A stretch of DNA of 64,000 bases from an uncultured Kiloniellaceae bacterium (GCA_947493695.1 CANLSF010000001.1:930001-994000); one strand, 5' to 3'. Positions 17,250-28,869 are shown, counted from the first letter of the stretch. Notes: generated from the sequence alone by a model not told the origin. Program-made: numbers and translations.

Positions 17250-18587
17250 ATGGCCTCTGACCTGGCCCCTAATTTGGCCCCGAAGTTTTTGCAGGACCCG
17301 GCACCGGCGACCGCTGATGATGCCGTGGATTCTGCCTGGAGTCCTTCTGCGGCCTCGTCTTCCGGTCAGGGGGCTTTGACGGCTGCCATGACGACCAGCA
17401 GACTTTCCATTTCCCGTTTGGTGCTGACCCACTTTCGCAGCTACGAAGCCGCCACGCTTGAGATCGCGTCGGGTCCGGTGATTCTGACCGGCTCCAACGG
17501 TGCGGGGAAGACAAACCTGCTGGAGGCGGTGTCGTTTCTTTCTCCCGGGCGGGGACTGCGCGGCGCAAAGCTGACTGAGATTGCGCGGCGGACGCCGGGA
17601 CAGGTTGGCGCCACCACGGGGATGGATGATCCCGGGTCGGCGAACTGGGCTGTTGCGGCCGAGATCGAAACGCCGGATGGGCAACGCGCGCTGGGCACCG
17701 GCCGGGACGCGGCGAGCGGAAGCAATGGCTCCGCCCGCGAACGCCGCCTGATCAAGATCGATGGAGAGTTTGTCCGCGGGCAGCAGGCCCTGAGCGAGAT
17801 TCTATCGGTTGTCTGGTTGACGCCGCAGATGGATGGTTTGTTCCGTGAGTCCGCCTCCGGACGGCGGCGCTTTCTGGATCGCCTGACCTATGGCTTCGAC
17901 CCGGAACATGCCGGACGGATTTCCGCCTATGAGCATGCCATGCGCGAGCGCTCCCGGCTGCTCAAGAGCGGCCGGAACGATGCGACCTGGGTGGCGTCTC
18001 TTGAGGACACCATGGCACGTTACGGTGTCGCCATTGCCGCGGCCCGGGCTGCTTTTCTTGAGCGCCTGGCGCGTTCCGGCGCTGCGGCGGTAAGCGCTTT
18101 TCCGCAGGCCGGACTGGCGCTGGCAGGTGATCTGGAAGCACAGCTCGAATCCCGACCGGCGCTGGCTGTGGAAGACGAAATGCGGGACCGCCTCGCGGCT
18201 GCGCGCGGGCGGGATGCCGAAACCGGCGGCGCGTCGATCGGACCGCATCGCAGCGATCTGGTTGTGCACCATGTTGCCAAGGACATGCCGGCGGCGCTCT
18301 GTTCCACAGGTGAGCAGAAGGCCTTGCTGATCTCCATGGTTCTGGCCCATGCGCGGCTGGTAACCCTGGATCGGGGCGCGCCCCCGCTACTGCTGCTGGA
18401 CGAAGTGGCGGCCCATTTGGATGCGGCCCGGCGCGGGGCTTTATACGATGAAATTTTAGCACTGGGGGCACAGGCCTGGCTGACGGGAACCGAAACATCG
18501 GTCTTCCTGGAACTCGCCGATTGCGCCCAGTTCTTCAAAGTCCAGGACGGTGGGGTCGCACCCTGCGATGCGCCGCTGGACGAATAA
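17250..18587 (+). CDS. recF: DNA replication and repair protein RecF
   Basis: SMC-like ATPase that loads RecA at gapped DNA with RecO and RecR. The core begins with LSISRLVLTHFRSYEAA, has Walker A GSNGAGKTNLLEAVSFLSPGRGLRGA, and ends with the ABC signature and Walker B region (STGEQKALLISMVLAHARL, LLLLDEVAAHLD). I chose the ATG at 17250 because AGAAGGA lies 4 nt upstream; this gives 445 residues with a 46-residue Ala/Pro/Ser-rich extension before the usual start. The ATG at 17388 would give the canonical length but has only a distant ribosome site. Confidence 0.93.
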   Translation: MASDLAPNLAPKFLQDPAPATADDAVDSAWSPSAASSSGQGALTAAMTTSRLSISRLVLTHFRSYEAATLEIASGPVILTGSNGAGKTNLLEAVSFLSPGRGLRGAKLTEIARRTPGQVGATTGMDDPGSANWAVAAEIETPDGQRALGTGRDAASGSNGSARERRLIKIDGEFVRGQQALSEILSVVWLTPQMDGLFRESASGRRRFLDRLTYGFDPEHAGRISAYEHAMRERSRLLKSGRNDATWVASLEDTMARYGVAIAAARAAFLERLARSGAAAVSAFPQAGLALAGDLEAQLESRPALAVEDEMRDRLAAARGRDAETGGASIGPHRSDLVVHHVAKDMPAALCSTGEQKALLISMVLAHARLVTLDRGAPPLLLLDEVAAHLDAARRGALYDEILALGAQAWLTGTETSVFLELADCAQFFKVQDGGVAPCDAPLDE

Positions 18588-18591
18588 GTGA

Positions 18592-21045
<2,454 letters not shown>

Positions 21046-21226
21046 CGCACTTTCTGGTTGATATGAGGCGAGACAGACAGGATCTGTACAACCTCCTATG
21101 ATTGGATGATCACAAACAGGTTGTTTTTACCATAAGGTTCAACTTATCGTAGGGTAACGAGGCACGCCGTCGTTTTCGGTGTAGCCACAACTGAAAATAC
21201 GAAAGCAAAGGGAACGGCGAAAAACG

Positions 21227-21598
21227 ATGGCAAGTGAAAAGGATGCACATATTGGCAGACGACTCTTGCAGGCCCGTGTTTCGAAAGGCTTGAGTCAGGA
21301 TGACCTCGGTTCCATGGTTGGGGTGAGCTTTCAACAAATTCAGAAGTATGAAAAAGGGTTGAACCGGATAGGTAGCGGTCGGCTCTGGGATCTCAGCGTC
21401 GCGCTGAGTGTTCCCATCGCGTACTTTTTCGAGGGATTGGCTGATCGGGGCAAGACGGCGACGTCAGCTTCAGAGTTGGCAGATACCAGAGTGACGCATA
21501 GTATGGTCGAAGTGGCCCGTGCGTTCGGCGCGATTGAAGATACCAATGTTAAATCTTCATTCCTGCGGCTGCTGAAGGCAACCAGCGGAAAAGTATGA
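21227..21598 (+). CDS. XRE-family helix-turn-helix transcriptional regulator
   Basis: Protein of 123 residues with a Cro/CI-type helix-turn-helix at about residues 9-63. It carries the stretch FQQIQKYEKGLNRIGSGRL, nearly identical to a widespread alphaproteobacterial regulator subfamily, followed by the PIAYFFEGL cap. The C-terminal 50 residues are polar and may sense a signal or dimerise. It lies 181 bp after gyrB with its own leader (AAAGGGAA upstream), and 65 bp before an uncharacterised PAS-like gene in the same direction. The target is unknown; the two neighbours are the simplest guess. Confidence 0.9.
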   Translation: MASEKDAHIGRRLLQARVSKGLSQDDLGSMVGVSFQQIQKYEKGLNRIGSGRLWDLSVALSVPIAYFFEGLADRGKTATSASELADTRVTHSMVEVARAFGAIEDTNVKSSFLRLLKATSGKV

Positions 21599-21663
21599 CG
21601 CGGTTCATCGCTCTTATTTGTTTCGCCATATGAACCCATGGCGAGTGAGCCTGGGATAGCGTT

Positions 21664-22560
21664 ATGTTTGGTGACTGGTGGATAGACGATATGGGGAAGT
21701 GGCGGGCAGCTGAGCTGCCCGGCCAGGGGACTGATTCTGCCCTCCCAATCGGGTCCGACATGCTTGACCAGCACACAGCGTATCGCCAGCTCGGCCTTGT
21801 AAAAGCGCTCCTCACGCCGACGACGATCACCTTCCGGTGGGACATTTGGCATGCCTCTCCGGAAGCGATCGACTCCATGATTGAATTCCTGGAAATCGAT
21901 AAGCAACCACGGCGGATTGTGCTCGATTTCTTTTATGGCGGCTGGATCACCGAGACCTTTTATGCACCTGCTGCAGCGATCGAGAGAATTCGCCAGACCT
22001 CGCTGTATCGATCTATAGAGTTCGTCGATACAACCTTTATTCACGAACAGAGTTTCGACAGGATCGAGCGCAGCGCGCCGGTCATAAAGCACGGGTTCGA
22101 ATACCTAAGTAGTGTAAAGCATCTCTACGACATGAAAGACGAGAAGTCATTTAAGGCGCTTTATTCGAAGCTCCTTGTGTACTCGGAGAGTCGTGTCGAC
22201 GGGTTGTTTATCCGACTTCACTTCGGTGGGAACTCTGCCTTCGCACGGATGGTCTACGGCTCTGATCAGGGTTTGGCGGTCAAGCCCGGTATCGTTGATG
22301 CTTTACCTGCCAATCGTCATGGCAAGACGGTTTCACCAGCATACAGCAGAGTGCTGCATGAGCGTGAGCCGCGACTTCACCATGTCAGGGCGTTGTTCAA
22401 GAAGGATGGTAAGGAGCCCATTTGGGCCCCTTACCAACGACTGCTCTATCCTAGCACGCTGTCTGATGGAACACCTGTTGTGGTTTGCCTGTCGGAAATA
22501 ACTCACGATGTTGATATTCCGTTTCTGCAGCCTGATAGGCGTGTGACGGCGCTTGGATAA
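21664..22560 (+). CDS. Uncharacterised protein, possible PAS_5-like C-terminal domain
   Basis: Soluble protein of 298 residues that I do not recognise. No signal peptide or membrane helix is evident. The N-terminal half is aromatic and acidic (PTTITFRWDIWHASPEAI, RRIVLDFFYGGWITETFY). The C-terminal segment RVLHEREPRLHHVRA followed by APYQRLLYPSTLSDGTPVVVCLSEI resembles the end of alphaproteobacterial PAS_5-type sensory domains (weak, inference). It follows the XRE gene by 65 bp. Its last 110 bp overlap the 3' end of the opposite-strand GNAT-like gene, and both frames remain open to plausible stops. Confidence 0.65.
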   Translation: MFGDWWIDDMGKWRAAELPGQGTDSALPIGSDMLDQHTAYRQLGLVKALLTPTTITFRWDIWHASPEAIDSMIEFLEIDKQPRRIVLDFFYGGWITETFYAPAAAIERIRQTSLYRSIEFVDTTFIHEQSFDRIERSAPVIKHGFEYLSSVKHLYDMKDEKSFKALYSKLLVYSESRVDGLFIRLHFGGNSAFARMVYGSDQGLAVKPGIVDALPANRHGKTVSPAYSRVLHEREPRLHHVRALFKKDGKEPIWAPYQRLLYPSTLSDGTPVVVCLSEITHDVDIPFLQPDRRVTALG

Positions 22561-23236
22561 GGTGCGCTAACTCGCGTCCGGACATCCACATGATCCACGA
22601 GTCGATCGGTCGATTGTACTTCGTTTTCTTCCAGTAGGTTCCGCGTGGCTGCACATAGCGGTAGCCGTATTGTTGCGGCAATCCCCGATCGATGAGCCAT
22701 TGTTGCCCGAGACCCCACATGTAGTTGGGAGCCCACTTTGCATGTGCGAGCGCCAGGACGAGGCGTGGCAGGATAGAGGCGAGACCTTGTCCCCTGTATC
22801 CGCTGTTGCCACCGCGAAGCCAGATTTCACCGTGGTAGCAGACTTTGCCGGTTATCTCTTTGGCCGCGGGAGCCTGACAGAAACCGGTATCTTCCGAGGG
22901 TGGTAAAGTCGAGGGTTCGGCAACGCACTTGGTCAGGCTGTCAATGTCGCGCGCAAGATTCGTTCCTGTCAGGTCATCGCAACGTGCAGCTTGAACATGG
23001 ACAATTTCTCCATCGGAATTGGTGCCTCGGATCCAAAAGGCACGACCCTCGGAAACGTCTCTTACCGCAGGGTCGAACAACACAGATGGTTCGGGCTTGC
23101 CGGGCAGCTTTTTCCATATTTTCCAGAGGTAATCGAAGTCGCTGCGAACAGATAGCGTGATGCCTTTGGATTTTGCATAGGAGTCGATGTCTGAGATATA
23201 CCTGGCGAGTTGCAGGTGGTCGGCTTGCTGAGTCAT
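22451..23236 (-). CDS. GNAT-like acetyltransferase family protein (putative)
   Basis: Protein of 261 residues from the ATG at 23236, which has AAAAGGAAAAAA upstream; an in-frame extension to 23293 has no better site. The acetyl-CoA binding motif A of GNAT enzymes (R/Q-x-x-G-x-G/A) fits GYRGQGLASILPRLVLALA at about residues 146-164, and RGLPQQYGYRYVQPRG fits motif B. The N-terminal half is polar with several cysteines. No substrate can be assigned. The C-terminal 36 codons overlap the neighbouring plus-strand gene, tail to tail. Confidence 0.68.
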   Translation of the reverse strand: MTQQADHLQLARYISDIDSYAKSKGITLSVRSDFDYLWKIWKKLPGKPEPSVLFDPAVRDVSEGRAFWIRGTNSDGEIVHVQAARCDDLTGTNLARDIDSLTKCVAEPSTLPPSEDTGFCQAPAAKEITGKVCYHGEIWLRGGNSGYRGQGLASILPRLVLALAHAKWAPNYMWGLGQQWLIDRGLPQQYGYRYVQPRGTYWKKTKYNRPIDSWIMWMSGRELAHLIQAPSHAYQAAETEYQHRELFPTGKPQQVFHQTAC

Positions 23237-23718
23237 AACTTTTTTCCTTTTCGGCTCTAGGTCGTTATTTTCCCTGGTGACGGCGTCTCTCACAGGCGCC
23301 TCGGTCCGCCGGAGTCGGCGGGAATACGTCTAATACGTGCATAGAATTTTGAAGGTTGCTTACTATTTGGCGACCCGTACGATCGTTTAATTGTATGATC
23401 GCAAATAATCTGGTCGAGCCATGGCCTTAAAAGAGCCATATTTTCCGGCTTCAAAGGTGCCGACAGAACCGTGGTGCAGGGTTTTGAGGGCCCTGGGACG
23501 CGATGGTTCCTGATTGATATAATCAAGGATGTGAATCATCGTCTTAACAATTCGTTAAGACTTCGAGCGGTTCATTTGTCTCAAATTGAAACGATCAAAC
23601 TCCTGAGCGAGTTCGTCCTTGACGGACAGCGTCCAGAGTGTGAATCGTCTTCTGGAACTATGTTTACAGGTTGCGTTGCTGTAAGCTCTTCAGCCATGCG
23701 CGAGATAGCGGAAAAACT
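23237..23718. other. Intergenic region between GNAT-like gene and PBP1A gene
   Basis: 482 bp serving as divergent promoter region. It contains CGATC and GATCG half-sites 12 bp apart (around 23380-23402), next to an AT-rich stretch (TTTAATTGTAT). I see no credible gene: the open frames here lack ribosome sites, and one of them runs into the PBP gene out of frame. Confidence 0.4.
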
Positions 23719-25812
23719 GTGACAAAACCCAAGACCAGTCGTAAATCCCAGCGCGCGAAACCTTCCGGGAAGAACACCAAAGCGAGCGGAAAGACGCCGG
23801 CGCGCCGAGGCAGTAAAAAGACCGCGCGCCGCAAGACCTCGCGGCACTGGGGCCTGCGCCTGGCGTCCTGGGGACTTGTGCTGTCGATCTGGGCGGGCGT
23901 TATCCTTGCCGGTGTGGTCGGCTGGTATGCCTATGATTTGCCCGATGTGGACTCCATTGAGCAGATGACCCGCCGCCCCTCGATCCGCCTGGTGTCGGCG
24001 GACGGCGTTCAACTGGCGTCCTACGGCGATTTTTACGGCGAGCCGATTACGGTCGAAAAAATGCCACCGCATCTCCCGCGAGCTATCCTCGCCATCGAAG
24101 ACCGGCGGTTTTACGACCATTTCGGCATCGATGTCCTGGGGATCGCGCGTGCCATGGTGACGAATATCCGCGTCGGCCGTTTCGTGCAGGGCGGCTCAAC
24201 CATTACCCAGCAGCTTGCGAAGAATCTGTTTCTCTCACCGGACCGAACGCTGAAGCGTAAGATCCAGGAGGCTCTGCTCGCCATTCGCCTAGAGCAACGC
24301 TTCACCAAGGATCAGATCCTGTCGCTTTATATGAACCGGGTGTTTCTGGGAACCGGCAGCTTTGGCTTCGATGCCGCCGCGCGGCAATACTTCGGGAAGC
24401 CCGCACGAGACGTGACGCTTTACGAGGCCGCGCTGCTCGCCGGTCTTCTCAAGGCACCCTCGCGTTATAACCCCGCGCGGGATCAGGCGCGGGCCGACAC
24501 CCGTACAGCGCTGGTCATCGGCGCGATGGTCGACGCCGAATACATCTCCGAGGCGCAGGCCAAGCAGGCTCTGACAACAAAGGCCCGCGGCCGGCCCCGC
24601 GCCGGACGGCAGGCCCGTTACTTCGCTGACTGGATCATGCGCCAGATTGAGGGCTACGTCGGGGCGGTCGATGACGATCTGACGATCATCACCACACTGA
24701 ACGCTCACACCCAAAAGGTTGCCGAGCGGGAACTGGTCGCGATGCTGGAGAAAGAAGGCGCATCAAGCTCCGTGGAACAGGGGGCCGTTATCGTATTGTC
24801 CCCGAACGGGGCTATCCGGGCCATGGTCGGCGGCAAGAACTATGTTTCGAGCCAGTTTAACCGGGCGACACAGGCGCTGCGGCAGCCGGGATCGGCTTTC
24901 AAACCCTTCGTCTTTCTCGCGGGCCTCGAGCAGGGCCTGACTCCTGACACCCGCATGACCGATGCGCCGTTACGGATCAAAGGCTGGGCACCGCGCAATT
25001 ATGGCGGTCGGTATTATGGCGATGTGACTTTGCGGGAGGCCATGGCCCGTTCGATGAATTCGGTGGCTGTGCAGGTCTCTGAACGCAGCGGGCGGGAGAA
25101 TGTGGCCGAAGTTGCCCGGCGCCTGGGAATCTCTTCGAAACTCGATGCTTCCGCGAGTATTGCGCTCGGGACCTCTGAAGTGACCCTCCTGGATTTGACG
25201 GGGGCCTATGCGGCCTTTGCCAACGGTGGGCGTGGCGTCTGGCCCTACGGGATCGAGGAGGTGCGGGGCCGGGGTGGAAAACTGCTCTTCCGCCGGGATG
25301 GCACCGGGACCGGTCGTGTTGTCGCCAAAGACCGACTTCTCATGATGAATGACATGCTGTCGTCAGTGGTGTCCTGGGGGACCGGCAAGGCGGCGCAACT
25401 TGACCGCCGTGCGGCAGGCAAAACCGGTACAAGTCAGGATTTTCGCGACGCCTGGTTCGTTGGTTACACGGGTGAACTGGTGACCGGGGTCTGGTTCGGC
25501 AATGACAACGGCGCGCCTATGAAAAAGGTCACTGGCGGGAGCCTACCGGCACAGCTCTGGCAGCACGTCATGGCGAGCGCTCTCGAGGGGGTCACCCCGC
25601 AGGCGGTGCCGGGTGTTGGTCCGACCACGCCACCTGGCGATGCGATCGCAGCCGTGGGAACCACAGCGGAGACGAGCAACGAGGCGGCCGACGATGAAGA
25701 GAGCGGCGGTTTCATTGGCAACATTTTGCGCAAGCTCGGCGTTTCCGAGAGTCGGGAAAGCCCTGAACGGAAGCGGAACTGGGATCCCTTTAAGAACGAC
25801 CGGGATCGTTAA
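23719..25812 (+). CDS. Penicillin-binding protein 1A (bifunctional glycosyltransferase/transpeptidase)
   Basis: Builds peptidoglycan by polymerising lipid II and cross-linking the stem peptides. A Lys/Arg/Ser-rich cytoplasmic tail (residues 1-45) is followed by one transmembrane helix (about 48-70). The glycosyltransferase domain has catalytic Glu127 in AIEDRRFYDHFG, then GGSTITQQLAKNL. The transpeptidase domain has the SxxK serine near residue 392 (GSAFKPFVFL), SMNS and KTGTSQ. I use the GTG at 23719, giving 697 residues; upstream TTG has no ribosome site. Its 3' end overlaps the convergent MFS gene by 23 bp. Confidence 0.94.
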   Translation: MTKPKTSRKSQRAKPSGKNTKASGKTPARRGSKKTARRKTSRHWGLRLASWGLVLSIWAGVILAGVVGWYAYDLPDVDSIEQMTRRPSIRLVSADGVQLASYGDFYGEPITVEKMPPHLPRAILAIEDRRFYDHFGIDVLGIARAMVTNIRVGRFVQGGSTITQQLAKNLFLSPDRTLKRKIQEALLAIRLEQRFTKDQILSLYMNRVFLGTGSFGFDAAARQYFGKPARDVTLYEAALLAGLLKAPSRYNPARDQARADTRTALVIGAMVDAEYISEAQAKQALTTKARGRPRAGRQARYFADWIMRQIEGYVGAVDDDLTIITTLNAHTQKVAERELVAMLEKEGASSSVEQGAVIVLSPNGAIRAMVGGKNYVSSQFNRATQALRQPGSAFKPFVFLAGLEQGLTPDTRMTDAPLRIKGWAPRNYGGRYYGDVTLREAMARSMNSVAVQVSERSGRENVAEVARRLGISSKLDASASIALGTSEVTLLDLTGAYAAFANGGRGVWPYGIEEVRGRGGKLLFRRDGTGTGRVVAKDRLLMMNDMLSSVVSWGTGKAAQLDRRAAGKTGTSQDFRDAWFVGYTGELVTGVWFGNDNGAPMKKVTGGSLPAQLWQHVMASALEGVTPQAVPGVGPTTPPGDAIAAVGTTAETSNEAADDEESGGFIGNILRKLGVSESRESPERKRNWDPFKNDRDR

Positions 25813-27040
25813 GGGCCTCAATCCGGCCTGCGGTCTCTTTGGTTCTTGGCAGCACCAGCAACAGAAAGCTTAGAAACGCGGCGATTGCGACAAGGGCCAG
25901 GGCCGCCATCATGCCCAGACTGCCATCGTTGCTGTTGTGTCCGACCGCGATGCCGACGGCCGCTGCGACAGTCATCTGGGTAAAGCCCATAAAGGCCGAC
26001 GCTGTTCCTGCCATTTGAGGAAATGGCCCGATCGCACCTGCCATTGCATTCGGCATTGTCAGGCCGGTTCCGATGAGAAAGACGATGGTCGGAATCAGTA
26101 TGGAGGCGATGGAAAGTTGCCCACAGAGGGCAAGAACCAATCCGGATATCCCGCCCGCGCACTTGAAGAGCGTACCGATGAAAATCATCCGGTTGATACC
26201 GAGAGTCCGGGTGAAGCGCCCCGAAGCAAAGGTTCCGATCATGTAGCCGATTACGACCGCGGCAAAACAGAGTCCGTAGTCGCTTGGTGACAGCCCCATG
26301 GTATTGATCAGGACGAAGGCCGAGCCGGAGATGAAAGAGAAAATGCCGGCATAAGAAAAGGTGCTCAGTAAGACGTAGCCCATATACAAAGGGTTGCGCG
26401 CCAGAAGCAGGTAGTTGGTGATGAGCTTGCCCGGCTGAGTTGCGCTGAGATTTAACTGATTGTTGGTCTCGGGCAGCAGCGCCCAGATCCCTGCAAGGGA
26501 GATAACGCCGAAGATCCCAAGGGCAACGAAGTTCGCGCGCCAGCCAAACCCGGTTTCCAGATACCCGCCGATAATCGGCCCGATTGCAGGGGCCAGAGCC
26601 ATGGCCAGCGCCATGTAGGACAGGACCCTTGCGGAGCGGTCCCGGCCGAAAACATCGCGCACCACGGCACGCCCGACCACCGGGCCTGCGCAGGCCCCGA
26701 GAGCCTGTACAAAGCGTGCGCCGATCAACCATTCAATGGATTCTGCCAATCCGCAAGCCACTGTGGCGGCGAGATAAATCAACAGGGCGACCAGCAAGAC
26801 CGGACGTCTGCCATAGCGATCCGACAGCGGGCCATAGATAAGCTGACTGACGGCAAAACCGATCAGGAAAACCGAGAGGGTCAGCTGAACCCCGGAAGTA
26901 TCCGTTGCCAGATCAATTCCGATGGAGGGAAGCGAGGGAAGATAAAGGTCTGTAGAGATCGGCCCCAGTGCCACGACCATCGTGAGGAAGGCAATAACAG
27001 AGAGCTGTTCCGCGCGTTGGTGCTGCGAAGCGGTGGACAT
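25790..27040 (-). CDS. Bcr/CflA-type multidrug efflux MFS transporter
   Basis: Membrane protein of 416 residues of the drug:H+ antiporter DHA1 family, predicted to have 12 helices. Family features are GPISTDLYLPSLPSIG in the first helix, the motif GPLSDRYGRRPVLLVALLIY between helices 2 and 3, and RFVQALGACAGPVVGRAVVRDVF. The Bcr/CflA group exports bicyclomycin, chloramphenicol or metabolites; the substrate here is unknown. It converges on and overlaps the PBP1A gene by 23 bp, and is divergent from the LysE gene. Confidence 0.92.
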   Translation of the reverse strand: MSTASQHQRAEQLSVIAFLTMVVALGPISTDLYLPSLPSIGIDLATDTSGVQLTLSVFLIGFAVSQLIYGPLSDRYGRRPVLLVALLIYLAATVACGLAESIEWLIGARFVQALGACAGPVVGRAVVRDVFGRDRSARVLSYMALAMALAPAIGPIIGGYLETGFGWRANFVALGIFGVISLAGIWALLPETNNQLNLSATQPGKLITNYLLLARNPLYMGYVLLSTFSYAGIFSFISGSAFVLINTMGLSPSDYGLCFAAVVIGYMIGTFASGRFTRTLGINRMIFIGTLFKCAGGISGLVLALCGQLSIASILIPTIVFLIGTGLTMPNAMAGAIGPFPQMAGTASAFMGFTQMTVAAAVGIAVGHNSNDGSLGMMAALALVAIAAFLSFLLLVLPRTKETAGRIEALNDPGRS

Positions 27041-27361
27041 GGATCTTAAATCTCGGAAAGAGTGGATCTTTACGACTTAATTGTACCAGCGGTTATAGTC
27101 GTTCAAGTACGTTAACGAAAGCGCCGCGAGAAATAAAATTCGATTTGCAACGTTTGCGGGCGGCAAACCCGCGTTGTCAGGCGTTTGACGTGAGACCCGG
27201 AGCGAGAATTTTGCACTTGGATTTGGTGCAGGTACCATGGTTCGCTGTAGTTTTCCGCTTGTCTTTCACTACAAAATCAACGCCGTTAGAAACCAGTCGG
27301 AGTTTGAAGTTTTCTCACTCTCAGGTCTTAGACGCGTTCCCAGCCCGAGGACAGTGATCGC
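27041..27361. promoter_or_regulatory. Divergent promoter region between Bcr/CflA and LysE genes
   Basis: 321 bp without a gene. A possible minus-strand promoter for the Bcr/CflA gene is TTGAAC (27106-27101) with TACAAT (27085-27080), but the 15-bp spacer is short. The ribosome site of the downstream LysE gene is weak (CGAGGACAG). Nothing else stands out. Confidence 0.3.
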
Positions 27362-27973
27362 ATGCTCGATTTGCTTATTTTTGTACCTGCCTGTTTCGCC
27401 CTGAATCTATCCTTCGGTCCGAGCAATCTTCTGGCCCTTACGCACGCCGCTGAGAAGGGGGTCGTGTTCGCGGTCGCGGCAGCGATGGGAAGGCTGCTGG
27501 TATTCATCCCGATGATTGCGATCAGCGCCTTGGGCCTTGGGATCCTTCTGACCGCATCGTCACTTGTATTCACAGCGGCTAAAATCGCTGGCGCATGTTA
27601 CCTGATCTGGTTGGGGTGGAAGCTTTGGCAGTCCTCGACTGCCATGACGGCCGGCGGTTTGCCGCAGACCTCTATGCGCTTGAGCCAGGCTTTCAGGCGC
27701 GAAGGGCTTGTCGCGATAGGGAATCCAAAGGCGATCCTCATTTTTGCGGCTTTTTTTCCGCAGTTCGTCGTGGTCGACGCCTATTTCGAGAGTTATGCCC
27801 TGCTCAGCGCGATCTTTATTGCCCTCGAAGCAATCGCAATTTCGCTCTACGCAACCGCGGGCGCATTGGCTGCGCGAACAGCGGCGTTAAAGCTGCATTG
27901 GTTTCAGCGTGCCTCTGGTGTCGGTATGATGCTGTTCGGAGGATTGTTGTTGTTCGCCAGACGCCCGACCTGA
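27362..27973 (+). CDS. LysE/RhtB-family amino acid exporter
   Basis: Membrane protein of 203 residues with about six hydrophobic helices, the size and pattern of the LysE/RhtB family that exports amino acids such as threonine, homoserine or lysine. Diagnostic stretches are FGPSNLLALTHAAEKG near the N-terminus, YLIWLGWKLWQ in the middle and GNPKAILIFAAFFPQFV. The specific substrate cannot be read. It is transcribed divergently from the Bcr/CflA exporter and converges on the YgjP-like gene. Confidence 0.92.
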   Translation: MLDLLIFVPACFALNLSFGPSNLLALTHAAEKGVVFAVAAAMGRLLVFIPMIAISALGLGILLTASSLVFTAAKIAGACYLIWLGWKLWQSSTAMTAGGLPQTSMRLSQAFRREGLVAIGNPKAILIFAAFFPQFVVVDAYFESYALLSAIFIALEAIAISLYATAGALAARTAALKLHWFQRASGVGMMLFGGLLLFARRPT

Positions 27974-28082
27974 TCAGGACCTTTTGGGCTTTGAGCAGGC
28001 TGTACCCGCGAGACGCGGACATTATCAGTCCTTAATCTGCCGGGGATCCTGCGCCCTTCATTCGGGGTGCCTCGACCTATTA

Positions 28083-28098
28083 ATGAAAACGTTTTCAT
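28083..28098. promoter_or_regulatory. 16-bp perfect palindrome resembling a LacI-family operator
   Basis: ATGAAAACGTTTTCAT is a perfect palindrome with the central CG typical of LacI/PurR-family operators. It lies between two convergent gene ends (LysE and YgjP-like), an odd place for an operator. A related sequence, ATGAAAACGTTAACAA, occurs upstream of ugpB. No LacI-family gene is in the window. Confidence 0.45.
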
Positions 28099-28112
28099 CG
28101 CGACTGTAACAA

Positions 28113-28817
28113 TCAGCCGTATCGTAGCAGCTGGTTACCGTTGTTGCTGAGCCAAGTCTTTGCCTGTCCAACATTTTCCGTCATCTGCCGGGTCAAATGC
28201 CAGAAGGCCGGACCATGATTCATCTCGCGCAGGTGGGCTACTTCGTGGGCGACGACGTAATCCAACACCAGTTCGGGCGCAAAAATCAGGCGCCAGGAAA
28301 AGTTGAGATTGCCGTTTGAGCTGCAGCTGCCCCAGCGGCTGGTGGTGTCGCGGATCGAGATGCGGGCTATCTGCAGGTTTTGCGTCTTGGCCTTTGATCT
28401 GGCGCGCTGGGTGATTTCCCGGCGCGCTTCGGATTTCAGATAGTCTGTGACCCGGCGCGAGAGGTGTTCGGCAAAGCCGGAAACCCAGATAACATCGTCC
28501 TCCTGCCACACCCCCCGGCGGGTTTCTGGGGCATGGCGGATTCTGTGGGGCTGTCCAAGAACCGGGATGATGCCGCCGTCGCATAAGGCGACCCGGCCCG
28601 GCTGATCGGCAAGCCGTTTCAGGATCCAGCCGCGGTTCCGCTCGGCAAAGGCAAGGCCCTCTTTCAGCGGGGTGCGTTCGGGCAGGACGAGTCTGACACC
28701 CAGGCCATCAGGCGTGAGGCGCAGAGTTATCCGGCGCGCACGGGCGTGGCGGCGGATCTCAAGTGGAATCTGCCGCTCGTCAAACCGCAACATCTGGGGG
28801 TCGATGACATTCTGCAT
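28113..28817 (-). CDS. YgjP-like (DUF45) zinc metallopeptidase
   Basis: Protein of 234 residues of the YgjP/M48-like family, also described as WLM/SprT-like hydrolases. The metal-binding motif HEVAH occurs in VVAHEVAHLREMNHGPAFWHL, with the downstream His as the likely third ligand, and TSRWGSCSSNGNLNFSWRL is the other family hallmark. The substrate is unknown. The ATG at 28817 has AGGTG directly upstream; the preceding GTG codon is an alternative start. It is predicted cytoplasmic, with no signal peptide. Confidence 0.9.
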   Translation of the reverse strand: MQNVIDPQMLRFDERQIPLEIRRHARARRITLRLTPDGLGVRLVLPERTPLKEGLAFAERNRGWILKRLADQPGRVALCDGGIIPVLGQPHRIRHAPETRRGVWQEDDVIWVSGFAEHLSRRVTDYLKSEARREITQRARSKAKTQNLQIARISIRDTTSRWGSCSSNGNLNFSWRLIFAPELVLDYVVAHEVAHLREMNHGPAFWHLTRQMTENVGQAKTWLSNNGNQLLRYG

Positions 28818-28869
28818 CACCTATTTTGTATATCGCCTGGTGTTTAACAGGGCAAGAGGCAGACAGATT

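Noticed and set aside
28083-28098. Terminator of the LysE gene
   Set aside because: The palindrome is AT-rich and has no GC-rich stem or proper U-run; its CG centre fits an operator better.
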